A DNA stretch of 8,995 nucleotides from an uncultured Alphaproteobacteria bacterium (lineage in GTDB: Bacteria; Pseudomonadota; Alphaproteobacteria; Rs-D84). Below, piece by piece: positions 1-5,865 of this stretch (the stretch's first letter is position 1; every line of letters starts with the position of its first letter). The stretch is taken from assembly GCA_937900435.1 (NCBI GenBank), contig CALCEG010000104.1, positions 1 to 8,995 on the forward strand. The letters are read 5' to 3'. Both the position numbers and the translations under genes were made by a program. The notes under the pieces were generated by a model that was not told where the DNA came from, ran no database searches, and saw nothing but the letters and a program-made list of their open reading frames with translations.

Positions 1-35
1 ACAAAATAAAAAGAAGTATTTCCCAACCATACTTC
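1..35 (-). terminator. Terminator-like hairpin with T-rich tail
   Basis: On the minus strand GAAGTAT (35-29) pairs with ATACTTC (19-13) across a 9-base loop, followed by TTTTTATTTTGT at the window edge. It begins 17 bases after the last stop, so it could end the late operon. The 7-pair stem has only two G-C pairs and sits in very AT-rich DNA, so it may be weak or chance. Confidence 0.45.
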
Positions 36-52
36 ATATATGAATTTACTGA

Positions 53-439
53 TTACTTAATTTCAATCAAAAATACATTGATGAACACTTTATAAGCAGT
101 TATATATAAACGTCTTAAAACGTTTGCTCTCTGTTTGACAAATTCGTCTACTTGTCTGATTGCGTCTTCTTGCTCTGGCGTAAAACCATCAAGCGCCGTG
201 CGCACAGCAATGCCTCTCTTGATACCGGTGCGTATATTACTTACAGCATTATAAACAGATTGCCCGCTCTTAGCCGTACCAAGTGCACTTAAATAAACCT
301 TAGTTGCGTCTCTTATTTCACCAGGCAAGCTAGCAAGGGCTTTGGCCATTTCAGCCTTAAGAGCAGCACCAGCTTTCTTAGCACTATCTAAGTCTGGCAA
401 AACACCTGCATTCAGTTCGATATCAAGATTCGTTGCCAT
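53..439 (-). CDS. Short frame in the tape-measure position, probably truncated or interrupted
   Basis: I choose the ATG at 439 (128 residues), which overlaps the preceding stop as TGATG and has AGGA upstream; a GTG one codon earlier adds only Met. Residues 1 to about 105 are Ala/Lys-rich and helical (DSAKKAGAALKAEMAKALAS, TPEQEDAIRQVDEFVKQRAN), as at the start of a tape-measure or tail-lumen protein. The last 20 or so residues (VLRRLYITAYKVFINVFLIEIK) are unlike the rest and come from DNA of about 22% GC, against about 48% just upstream. A myovirus tape measure is usually several hundred residues or more. It may be a genuine small tail protein, a truncated tape measure, or a first exon. Confidence 0.5.
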   Translation of the reverse strand: MATNLDIELNAGVLPDLDSAKKAGAALKAEMAKALASLPGEIRDATKVYLSALGTAKSGQSVYNAVSNIRTGIKRGIAVRTALDGFTPEQEDAIRQVDEFVKQRANVLRRLYITAYKVFINVFLIEIK

Positions 440-639
440 CACACTTTCCTTTTAATTGCCCTCTCGCGCTTTATTTTACGGGCTGCTTCGTCTTCAACTT
501 TCTCTTTATAATTCAACATCTCGTTCATTATGTACAGGTCATATAAGTTTACAGAGCCATTCTTTAAGTCACCGTAACTTATTAAACCTGCAGCGACAGG
601 GTTCAAAAAGAACCAATCAAGGCCTTCAGGGGATTCCAC
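439..639 (-). CDS. Tail assembly chaperone, second frame (gpT-like part of a GT fusion)
   Basis: The 66-residue frame contains GLDWFFLNPVAAGLISYGDL, then VNLYDLYIMNEMLNYKEKVE and a basic helix (AARKIKRERAIKRKV). A Trp-x-(F/L)-x-x-P start followed by an L-x-D-(L/I)-x-x-M-N-E-x-L helix and a charged coil is typical of T-part extensions in phage tail chaperones (similar to DUF6889-type small proteins). No ribosome binding site stands before the GTG at 639, so separate initiation is unlikely. Translation through a -1 shift in the upstream gene explains it better and adds RPRPDDLYGRNGGSHKQV as a linker. The T part normally contacts the tape measure or tube. The stop overlaps the next start (TGATG). 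Confidence 0.65.
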   Translation of the reverse strand: MESPEGLDWFFLNPVAAGLISYGDLKNGSVNLYDLYIMNEMLNYKEKVEDEAARKIKRERAIKRKV

Positions 640-1043
640 TACTTGCTTGTGTGAGCCACCATTCCGCCCATATAGGTCATCAGGTCGTGGTCTCCCCCGA
701 GGGATAAAGGGAGTAATAACCCATCAAGATATGCCTGCTTCAACACTTCAACTTCACCTAAGCTCAAGTCGTCAATGTTTACAGGGCGCCCATCAACCTG
801 TGCGTTTGCAGCTATCAAGCCAATCAGGTCTTTTTCAGATTCAAAAGAACCGTCAGCCCAATATTTGTTACGCGCGTGTATCATATGCTTTTGCGCCATA
901 ACAGAATGTGGTAACGTTAATACCCATTTCTTGCCCTTGTGTGCATACGTGAATAATTCAGGAATGTCACCAGAGTCTTGTGCTGCTTTAACGTTTTTTT
1001 CTATAATCTTTATGTATTGTTCTTGTGTTTTTTTGTCGTCCAT
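639..1043 (-). CDS. Tail assembly chaperone, first frame (gpG-like)
   Basis: This 134-residue protein has a charged N-terminal helix (DDKKTQEQYIKIIEKNVKAA), a short strand region (KKWVLTLPHSVMAQKH) and a helical core (FESEKDLIGLIAANAQ, DLSLGEVEVLKQAYLDGLL). Small soluble proteins of this kind directly behind the tube gene serve as tail chaperones that coat the tape measure during assembly. The next frame overlaps its end, with TAG at 641-639 sharing a G with a GTG, and both frames can be joined by a -1 slip at a GGGGGA run near codon 117. AAGAGGT precedes the ATG. Naming follows gene order and the frameshift arrangement more than residue-level similarity. Confidence 0.7.
   Translation of the reverse strand: MDDKKTQEQYIKIIEKNVKAAQDSGDIPELFTYAHKGKKWVLTLPHSVMAQKHMIHARNKYWADGSFESEKDLIGLIAANAQVDGRPVNIDDLSLGEVEVLKQAYLDGLLLPLSLGGDHDLMTYMGGMVAHTSK
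693..698 (-). promoter_or_regulatory. Candidate -1 ribosomal frameshift site (GGGGGA)
   Basis: The zero-frame codons are CTC GGG GGA GAC on the minus strand. A glycine tRNA on GGA can re-pair with GGG after moving back one base. The -1 frame is open from about 723 to 439, so a slip anywhere near here fuses the two chaperone frames into a product of 201 residues (117 from the first frame, 84 from the second). The preceding P-site codon would re-pair less well (GGG to CGG), so this is not a textbook X-XXY-YYZ heptamer. Confidence 0.5.
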
Positions 1044-1054
1044 TTTATTACCTC

Positions 1055-1639
1055 TTAGTATGTTGCCCCGTCATAGACATCAGTTGTGCCAGAATAGGTT
1101 ACTGATTCTTTGTCATCAGGGAATGGGTTTGTAGCATATCTTGAACCCCAAGCAGAGTAAGTACCAGATGTAAATTCAGCATTAGAGCATTTGAATGTGA
1201 TTTCAAAGTCTCCAGATGCGCCCGCACCTGCTTCTAAACCTGCAAAGTTAACCAAGAACGCCTGTGGTGCAATCAACATTTCATTTTTAGTTGTGTCCAC
1301 AGCACCGTTACCAAAGTTACGGTTTACAAACTTAATACCAACAGTTGTAACATTACCATTTAAGATTTCTTGAATCAAATATGTGCCTTTGCAGTAATCC
1401 AAAGAATGACGCAAGAAACGCACAGTAATTGACCAGTTCTTAACTTTATATGATTTGTTAGCCAATAACTGACCTGTAGAACCTTCAAAGATGTTCATAA
1501 CGTTACCATCGTTACCTGGTGTAGCGATAATAGCAACATCGTTTGGGCCTAAGTTTTTAGCAGTCAAATCGCCTAATGGTGTTTGGATGGTCAAATCAAC
1601 CAAACCAATATCATTAAATGCACCTTCAAAGTTTGCCAT
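1055..1639 (-). CDS. Probable tail tube protein
   Basis: This 194-residue protein lies directly after the sheath and before the tail-assembly chaperones, the position of the tube gene in contractile tails. The sequence is beta-rich with a tube-like plan: DIGLVDLTIQTPLGDLTAKN, a GNDGNVMNIFEGSTGQLLAN loop, NWSITVRFLRHSLDYCKGTYL, then IAPQAFLVNFAGLEAGAG and GDFEITFKCSNAEF, where the last strands resemble the closing beta-sheet of DUF3277-like tube proteins. It would stack as hexameric rings forming the DNA channel inside the sheath. AAGGAG precedes its ATG. The family link is weaker than for the sheath. Confidence 0.68.
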   Translation of the reverse strand: MANFEGAFNDIGLVDLTIQTPLGDLTAKNLGPNDVAIIATPGNDGNVMNIFEGSTGQLLANKSYKVKNWSITVRFLRHSLDYCKGTYLIQEILNGNVTTVGIKFVNRNFGNGAVDTTKNEMLIAPQAFLVNFAGLEAGAGASGDFEITFKCSNAEFTSGTYSAWGSRYATNPFPDDKESVTYSGTTDVYDGATY

Positions 1640-1650
1640 ATTAGTTCTCC

Positions 1651-2829
1651 TTATTTCTTCAATTCGTTACCAATTACGACTTTCTTTGCAGAGCCTGTCA
1701 ACAACGCTACACAGTAAATACCTTCCCACAAACCGTTAGCTTTTGCTACGCCAGTTGGAATTGGAATCGAGTATTTATAACCTGGTGCAGGTATAACATC
1801 ACCGTCTAATGCGACACCGCCAGAGATAATGCCAGCAGAGGCTAATTCTTCAAAGCAGTTTGTAATAACATTTGCCAACATAACAGCACCGTCTTGGTTC
1901 ATTGCTAATGCTGGAACAGATTGTAACAACTGGAACACAGCTACACTTAAACGATAGTTCAAGTAGTCAGCAGATATGAAATCAACCATATCATCGCCAG
2001 ATGGTGTGTTACCACGTTCCCAAGCAGACAGACCAACAACTTTGATGTTTGCATAAACGTTAGCGTTCTTAGAATCTAAGATTTGGAAACGTTTTGTTGC
2101 AGAGATAGAGCTGTCAATAGAATCTGTACCAATGTTAATTGGTGCAATACCAGAAGCAACTTTGTGTGCCAATGTTGCCATACGGCGTGTGCTTGCGTTA
2201 AATTGACGTGTTGAGAAATATGACGCTGCTGCTGCAGAGTAATATTTGTTTGTGTTTTCTGGGTCTGACCAGCAAACCATTACGTGTTGTAATTTGTTGT
2301 TGAAGCAGTATGCAGAAATAGAACTGTCGTCAACTGGGTCGCTTGGTTGTAAACCAACCAAAGGCAAAGACGCTGCTTCTACACTGTGGTCGTCCAAGAA
2401 CAATTTGTGTGCTGCATCATTATTTGTGCCTGCCATCAAGCCAGCTGCTGCTTTGTTTTGGCTAGCAGAAAATGCTTTATCTAAGACAATCAAATAATAT
2501 GCTTCGTTGCCCAAAAGTGCTGTAAAGTTTGTGACAAACTCTTCGTCAGTGCCAGCACCAATAGTTGCAACATAAAATTTAGCTGTCGGGGTTATTCCAC
2601 GGTATGATGTGCCATAGAAGACCGAAGCAACTGTTGCCGCTTCTGTATTAGAAGCACGTTCGTTTACATCCGCCAATGATTCGTATTCAACCAATGTGGT
2701 CGCTTGAGAGTCTGTTCCTTTTTGAACAAACAACAATGCGCCCCAATCACGAGCAACCAATAATGGTGTGCTTGCTACAGAGGTAGAAACGTCAACGAAT
2801 TCGCGAATATTTATAACGTTTGTTGCCAT
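1651..2829 (-). CDS. Contractile tail sheath protein (DUF3383 type)
   Basis: At 392 residues it has the expected size. It opens with MATNVINIREFVDVSTSVAS, then an alpha/beta region typical of DUF3383 sheaths: an early strand with ARDWGALLFVQKG, the TLVEYESLADVNERA helix, FYVATIGAG, and a DDHSVEAASLPLV stretch. The later part includes ATLAHKVASGIAPINIG, YRLSVAVFQLLQS and the C-terminal GYKYSIPIP and LWEGIYCVALLTGSAKKVVIG strands that normally link neighbouring subunits. It polymerises around the tail tube and contracts at infection, which is the main evidence that this is a myovirus. AAGGAG precedes the ATG and the tube gene follows after 11 bases. Confidence 0.82.
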   Translation of the reverse strand: MATNVINIREFVDVSTSVASTPLLVARDWGALLFVQKGTDSQATTLVEYESLADVNERASNTEAATVASVFYGTSYRGITPTAKFYVATIGAGTDEEFVTNFTALLGNEAYYLIVLDKAFSASQNKAAAGLMAGTNNDAAHKLFLDDHSVEAASLPLVGLQPSDPVDDSSISAYCFNNKLQHVMVCWSDPENTNKYYSAAAASYFSTRQFNASTRRMATLAHKVASGIAPINIGTDSIDSSISATKRFQILDSKNANVYANIKVVGLSAWERGNTPSGDDMVDFISADYLNYRLSVAVFQLLQSVPALAMNQDGAVMLANVITNCFEELASAGIISGGVALDGDVIPAPGYKYSIPIPTGVAKANGLWEGIYCVALLTGSAKKVVIGNELKK

Positions 2830-2842
2830 TTTATACTCCTTG

Positions 2843-3430
2843 TTATTTTTTCATTTCAGTGGTTATGTCAACGCTATCTGACACATCACCTAGTGTTTCC
2901 GGTGTTTTGACAAAAATTACCGGGTCGTTTACAATCATATCATCTTTGAACGTCACGTCAAATTCAACGTGAATTCTTTCAGTCCAAGAACCATTTTCCA
3001 GGTCTGAAAGATTCCTCATTGACGATATGTTTTCTATACCTAATAACCGTCCTTTTTGTCTTACGAACTCATTATAACGGTTATTTTGTAGATTGGCAAT
3101 TATGAACCTGGTCGCGTCAAAGGCGTCCCCAATGTTCTTGCTGAGCGTATTCATATATACGCGACAGGTGCGTAATTCTGAAATATGTTCAGCCCCGTTT
3201 CTATCGTAATATACCGTAGAATGCCCATAACGCAAAGAACGCCACGCATTATAGTTATCAACACGTAACGTTGTCACTGTTTGAACATCAGGCATAGGAT
3301 AGACGTTCTGCCTTTCCACTATAACTCGTTCTGTTTGGTTTGTTGAGAAGTTAAAGTTTATAGCTTCTTTGCCCAACAAGAACGTAATCATATCTGCTAA
3401 GTATTTCTCTAAATCTTTATATTTGACCAT
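2843..3430 (-). CDS. Tail terminator (LIC_12616/neck-terminator type)
   Basis: This 195-residue protein has an N-terminal helix (LEKYLADMITFLLG), a strand pair with YPMPDVQTVTTLRVD, a central helix (IGDAFDATRFIIANLQNN) and the strand NGSWTERIHVEFDVTFKDD. This follows the plan of LIC_12616-type tail-terminator proteins, in which the W-x-E-R-x-x-x-x-x-x strand and the helix build a ring capping the tail tube at its head end. It is directly upstream of the sheath gene, its standard place in contractile-tail modules. The AAGGAGG site is the strongest in the window. Confidence 0.65.
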   Translation of the reverse strand: MVKYKDLEKYLADMITFLLGKEAINFNFSTNQTERVIVERQNVYPMPDVQTVTTLRVDNYNAWRSLRYGHSTVYYDRNGAEHISELRTCRVYMNTLSKNIGDAFDATRFIIANLQNNRYNEFVRQKGRLLGIENISSMRNLSDLENGSWTERIHVEFDVTFKDDMIVNDPVIFVKTPETLGDVSDSVDITTEMKK

Positions 3431-3440
3431 CTCTGCCTCC

Positions 3441-3839
3441 TTAATCTGGGTTGATTGTGTCTGGTTCGTAACGACTCAGAGTTACTTCATAATAACCCAA
3501 TTCCATCGGCGTACCTTCATCCCAGACCCACGGGAAAACCTTTCTTACCTTCCAGTCTTTTTTGTTAAAATGAACAATAACTTCTTCCCCCTTCCTTGAA
3601 GGCATCGGTATCTTTTTAAGAGAATAAATTGTTATAAATTGGTTTGTTGCATAATCAGGATACCCCTGTAATTGCGCTTCATCAGGCGATAATGGCTGGA
3701 CACTCTTCTTGGCTTTAAACTTCCAAGGCTTTGTGACGATTTCAGAAAAACCAGAATTATAAAACACAACGCGCGCCGTAGCGGTAACTACGCCACCAGA
3801 AATCATTGTATCCCCTAAAGCATCTGTAAAAAACGACAT
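3441..3839 (-). CDS. Small neck/head-closure-like structural protein
   Basis: The start MSFFTDALGD (132 residues) has AGAGGA 6 bases upstream and begins one base after the previous stop. A GTG 45 bases further up would add only a lysine-rich leader overlapping the previous gene. The sequence is mostly beta-type: VVTATARVVFYNSG, NQFITIYSLKKIPMPSRKGE, EVIVHFNKKDWKVRKVFPWV, then ELGYYEVTLSRYEPD. Strands of the kind 'D-W-x-V-x-x-v' followed by 'G-Y-Y-x-V-x-L' recall head-closure or stopper proteins with an SH3-like barrel. Its place between the gp10-like connector and the tail terminator agrees. The assignment rests on pattern and context. Confidence 0.6.
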   Translation of the reverse strand: MSFFTDALGDTMISGGVVTATARVVFYNSGFSEIVTKPWKFKAKKSVQPLSPDEAQLQGYPDYATNQFITIYSLKKIPMPSRKGEEVIVHFNKKDWKVRKVFPWVWDEGTPMELGYYEVTLSRYEPDTINPD

Positions 3840-3840
3840 C

Positions 3841-4323
3841 TTATTCCTCTTTTTCTTTTGTGAACTTTTCTCTTTCTTTTTCACTAAAACCTGTTGCTAA
3901 CAGTCTTTTGTCTTCCTGTTCTCTGCCGATACCGCCGCCAAGTGCTATATCTTCTTCAGAAACTTCTGAAGCAATTCTATCAAGCGCACTTTGTTGTGCA
4001 GATGTAGGCTGTGTAGGCATATTAACGCTTTTGCCTTTAGCGCCAGCAACCAAAGCTTTCTTCATATCTGGGTCTTCTTTAGCCAATTTCGCCGCCTTCT
4101 TCTTTGCTTCTTCTAAAGCCATTGCATTATAATTAAAATGCTTCAGAGTCATATAACGTGTTGTATTGCCGTCTGTAATTCTTGTTAATCTTGGTGCACC
4201 TGCAACACCACTTGTGTTTACGCGCGGTGTAAGCCTCATATAGAAGTTTGAATCGTCTTCAACCAGTTCGGGCGTCCACGTAACCTGTATTGGCACTTTA
4301 ACATTAACTTTGAACTTTCTCAT
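3841..4323 (-). CDS. Unrecognised protein in the connector cluster
   Basis: I choose the ATG at 4323 (MRKFKVNVKV, 160 residues) because it forms an ATGA overlap with the preceding stop and has AAAAGG about 10 bases upstream; a TTG at 4332 would add only three residues. The first 80 residues are beta-type (FKVNVKVPIQVTWTPEL, YMRLTPRV, RYMTLKHFNYN). A Lys/Ala-rich helix (LEEAKKKAAKLAKEDPDMKK), a Thr/Pro/Gln linker and a highly charged end (SEKEREKFTKEKEE) follow. I do not recognise the family. Being flanked by a connector protein and a neck-like protein points to a virion or assembly role. Confidence 0.6.
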   Translation of the reverse strand: MRKFKVNVKVPIQVTWTPELVEDDSNFYMRLTPRVNTSGVAGAPRLTRITDGNTTRYMTLKHFNYNAMALEEAKKKAAKLAKEDPDMKKALVAGAKGKSVNMPTQPTSAQQSALDRIASEVSEEDIALGGGIGREQEDKRLLATGFSEKEREKFTKEKEE

Positions 4324-4892
4324 TCGCGCCAACCTTTTATACTGTTCATTAACGCATATGTTTCAATTAACGGTGCGTTAAAGCCCTTTTTCTTGATTGT
4401 TGATTCTGCATTGTCTGGTTGTGCCTCTGTAAGCGCTTCTATTTGAGCCTCAGCAAGCTTTTTACCAATTTCAAGCAAATCTCTCTTTACGCCGCCTTTT
4501 AGCCCTACAGATGCCGATTCTGCTGCAATATTGCGCATTCTGCCGCCACTCAATGTTTCTGCAACTCTTTCTTCAAACCATTTGAATATCCAACGGTCTT
4601 TTTCTAAAGGCACGTCAATGAAGTGACGTTCTGGTATTCTAAATGTAGTTTGGTGCCTCACAGAACGTAAATGCGGTTTACCAGAAAACGTTTTACCAAC
4701 AACATCTAAACGCGTGTCTGTTCTGCTTACTGTGCCGCCATAATGGTTAACTCTCGCCTTAAAAGCATTATCAGGGTCATTTCTTATTCCTGCGCAGGCA
4801 CTCATATTTTCCATACCTGCTATGGCCTTACCGATTCGCGAATCTAAGACCACTTCAAATTTAGTCTTAAAAGAAGAAGAGACCTTCGCCAT
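4320..4892 (-). CDS. Head-tail connector/tail-completion protein (gp10 or virion-morphogenesis-like)
   Basis: This 190-residue protein carries two signatures of this group: ARVNHYGGTV (about 47-56), corresponding to the usual x-x-x-E/H-Y-G motif, and a C-terminal STIKKKGFNAPLIETYALMNSI resembling the conserved T-x-x-x-K-G-x-x-x-P-L-I-D-T-G-x-L-x-x-S-I end. Between them IPERHFIDVPLEKDR fits the P-x-R-x-F motif. Such proteins sit at the head-tail junction or at the top of the tail and finish tail assembly. AGGAG precedes the ATG, which overlaps the adaptor stop (TAATG), and the next gene begins at an ATGA overlap. In this copy Tyr replaces the usual Gly in the ETYAL stretch. The family is confident; neck versus tail completion is not settled. 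Confidence 0.72.
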   Translation of the reverse strand: MAKVSSSFKTKFEVVLDSRIGKAIAGMENMSACAGIRNDPDNAFKARVNHYGGTVSRTDTRLDVVGKTFSGKPHLRSVRHQTTFRIPERHFIDVPLEKDRWIFKWFEERVAETLSGGRMRNIAAESASVGLKGGVKRDLLEIGKKLAEAQIEALTEAQPDNAESTIKKKGFNAPLIETYALMNSIKGWRE

Positions 4893-5185
4893 TATTCTCC
4901 TGTTGAGCCTCCGCGTAATATCTGAAGACCACCACGTAAATATGGTGCCATCAGATTAAATGCTTTTCTGCCATAGTCGTTTGTTGCCAAGAATTCATAC
5001 GATGGGTATTTAGCAAATAACTTAGATTCCATATATGTTACAGACATCTTACCAACGGTTCTGTGAATAACTGGTCCAGCAGCACTGTTGCCGTTCATAC
5101 CAGCAGCAGCCATCTGTCTGTCATACACCAAGAAGAACATTGTCAGATACAAGAATATAATTTTGCCCTTTTCTTTGCTAAACAA
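4892..5185 (-). CDS. C-terminal half of a DUF4054-type head-tail adaptor protein
   Basis: A hydrophobic helix (KGKIIFLYLTMFFLVYDRQM) is followed by GPVIHRTVGKMSVTYMES, FLATNDYGRKAFNLMAPYL and a GGLQILRGG end. This is the order seen in DUF4054 adaptors: a helix with a YL-x-x-H-like centre, a V-G-x-(M/V)-S-V-x-Y strand, then a T-x-x-Y-G-x helix. Those proteins form a ring under the portal. The N-terminal half is missing. The frame continues upstream through FKFNKCLFSKEKGK to the TAA at 5251-5249 and then into the preceding gene in the same phase. No ribosome binding site precedes the TTG at 5185 or the ATG at 5140, so independent translation looks poor. The helix is more likely part of the adaptor bundle than a membrane anchor. 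The downstream gene starts at a TAATG overlap. Confidence 0.6.
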   Translation of the reverse strand: MFSKEKGKIIFLYLTMFFLVYDRQMAAAGMNGNSAAGPVIHRTVGKMSVTYMESKLFAKYPSYEFLATNDYGRKAFNLMAPYLRGGLQILRGGSTGE

Positions 5186-5248
5186 ACATTTGTTGAATTT
5201 GAAAGAAAAGAAAGATTTGCTGGCGAAACAAAATATACTGTTAAAAAA

Positions 5249-5686
5249 TTATTTAAGCTTGCAACTAATGTCAGCATCCAAGATACAGTCGTCAAGGTTC
5301 GCTGTTTCGTCTTCTTCTATTTCCCAAGCAAGGTCGTCAGTGCCAGGTTCTGTATAATTATCAGAGACTAAAGACACCCAAACGCTTGGTTCGTAGTTAA
5401 CAATAGCTACAGTTTTTTCACCTTCTTGAAAAGCCTTAGGCGCTACCCATTCTGGATATTCTTCTTTAGGTTCTTCAATCAGTGTCCAGGTTGCTTCTTC
5501 GGCGCCAGGTTCTGTGTAATTGTTTGCAACATCAGATACCCAAGACGAATCGTTATGAGTAACCTTCGCACCGGCATCATATGTTGTTTTAATGAATGTA
5601 GCATACGGTTGATATTCCAAACCGGCTTCTCTTAAGAAATACAGTTTGAATTCTTGCAGAGATACAGGATACTCAATATTGTCCAT
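5249..5686 (-). CDS. Repeat-containing connector protein, probably the N-terminal part of an interrupted DUF4054-type adaptor
   Basis: This 145-residue protein starts with a helical stretch (VSLQEFKLYFLREAG, 8-22). Two similar modules follow with matching residues 54 apart: WVSDVANNYTEPG (49-61, closing Trp67) and WVSLVSDNYTEPG (103-115, closing Trp121). The spacing of aromatic residues, Gly and Trp resembles CBM5/12-like carbohydrate-binding modules that turn up in phage connector proteins. The end, NLDDCILDADI (130-140), looks like the start of the helical DUF4054 core, whose remaining part lies downstream in the same frame. TAA at 5251-5249 intervenes. Read together, the two frames would give one adaptor with two inserted modules. 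If the stop is genuine, this is either a free protein or a truncated gene. It starts at a TAATG overlap with the preceding gene. Confidence 0.6.
   Translation of the reverse strand: MDNIEYPVSLQEFKLYFLREAGLEYQPYATFIKTTYDAGAKVTHNDSSWVSDVANNYTEPGAEEATWTLIEEPKEEYPEWVAPKAFQEGEKTVAIVNYEPSVWVSLVSDNYTEPGTDDLAWEIEEDETANLDDCILDADISCKLK
5342..5381 (-). repeat. Direct repeat copy encoding the second module
   Basis: This 40-base segment matches 5504-5543 at 30 of 40 positions and lies exactly 162 bases (54 codons) away in the same frame. Both encode a WVSxVxxNYTEPG stretch, so this is a diverged in-frame module duplication. Confidence 0.65.
5504..5543 (-). repeat. Direct repeat copy encoding the first module
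   Basis: Partner of 5342-5381: 30 of 40 bases identical, same reading frame, encoding the first WVSxVxxNYTEPG module of the connector protein. Confidence 0.65.
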
Positions 5687-5865
5687 TATTTTTTACCTTT
5701 CTTTTTTGGTTGTTCTGGGGTCGCATACACTTCAACTTTCTTTCCGTGTAATTTAATTATTATTGGTGCTTCCCAGTCTGCTATGTTTTTTTGCCCTTCT
5801 GGTGCAATATTACCAGCAGTAATTGTTGTTATTGTTTCTTTACTTAGATTTCTTACGGTTGCCAT
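5686..5865 (-). CDS. Small basic-tailed protein, function unknown
   Basis: I place the start at the ATG of MATVRNLSKETITT (59 residues) because AAAGGA precedes it at good spacing. A longer version starting at 5892 would add only a lysine-rich leader (MKRRKKEQK) and deepen the overlap. The body contains ITAGNIAPEGQKNI and APIIIKLHGKKVEVY, then ends EQPKKKGKK. Like its upstream neighbour it has a small beta-type core and a C-terminal lysine cluster after an acidic or Pro-containing stretch, so the pair may be related in role. The stop overlaps the next start (TAATG). Possibly a minor head protein; no family recognised. Confidence 0.55.
   Translation of the reverse strand: MATVRNLSKETITTITAGNIAPEGQKNIADWEAPIIIKLHGKKVEVYATPEQPKKKGKK

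Noticed and set aside
78..106. Plus-strand sigma70-like promoter: TTGATG, 17-base gap, TATATA
   Set aside because: Both boxes match only partly and the surrounding DNA is about 22% GC, where such matches are common by chance. It would point into the late genes in antisense.
3840..3884. Upstream GTG start giving a lysine-rich leader on the neck-like protein
   Set aside because: It would overlap the preceding gene by more than 40 bases, while the ATG at 3839 has AGAGGA at good spacing and a 1-base gap from the previous stop.
5249..5251. Reassigned or programmed-readthrough stop codon
   Set aside because: Many genes in the window end in TAA, so the codon is not reassigned. TAA followed by T is a strong termination context and no known readthrough signal is visible.
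5063..5371. Plus-strand frame of 102 residues across the split adaptor as a genuine gene
   Set aside because: Only its middle part looks coding-like; both ends are clear antisense of minus-strand motifs and no ribosome binding site was seen. The middle part is kept as a finding about possible rearrangement.
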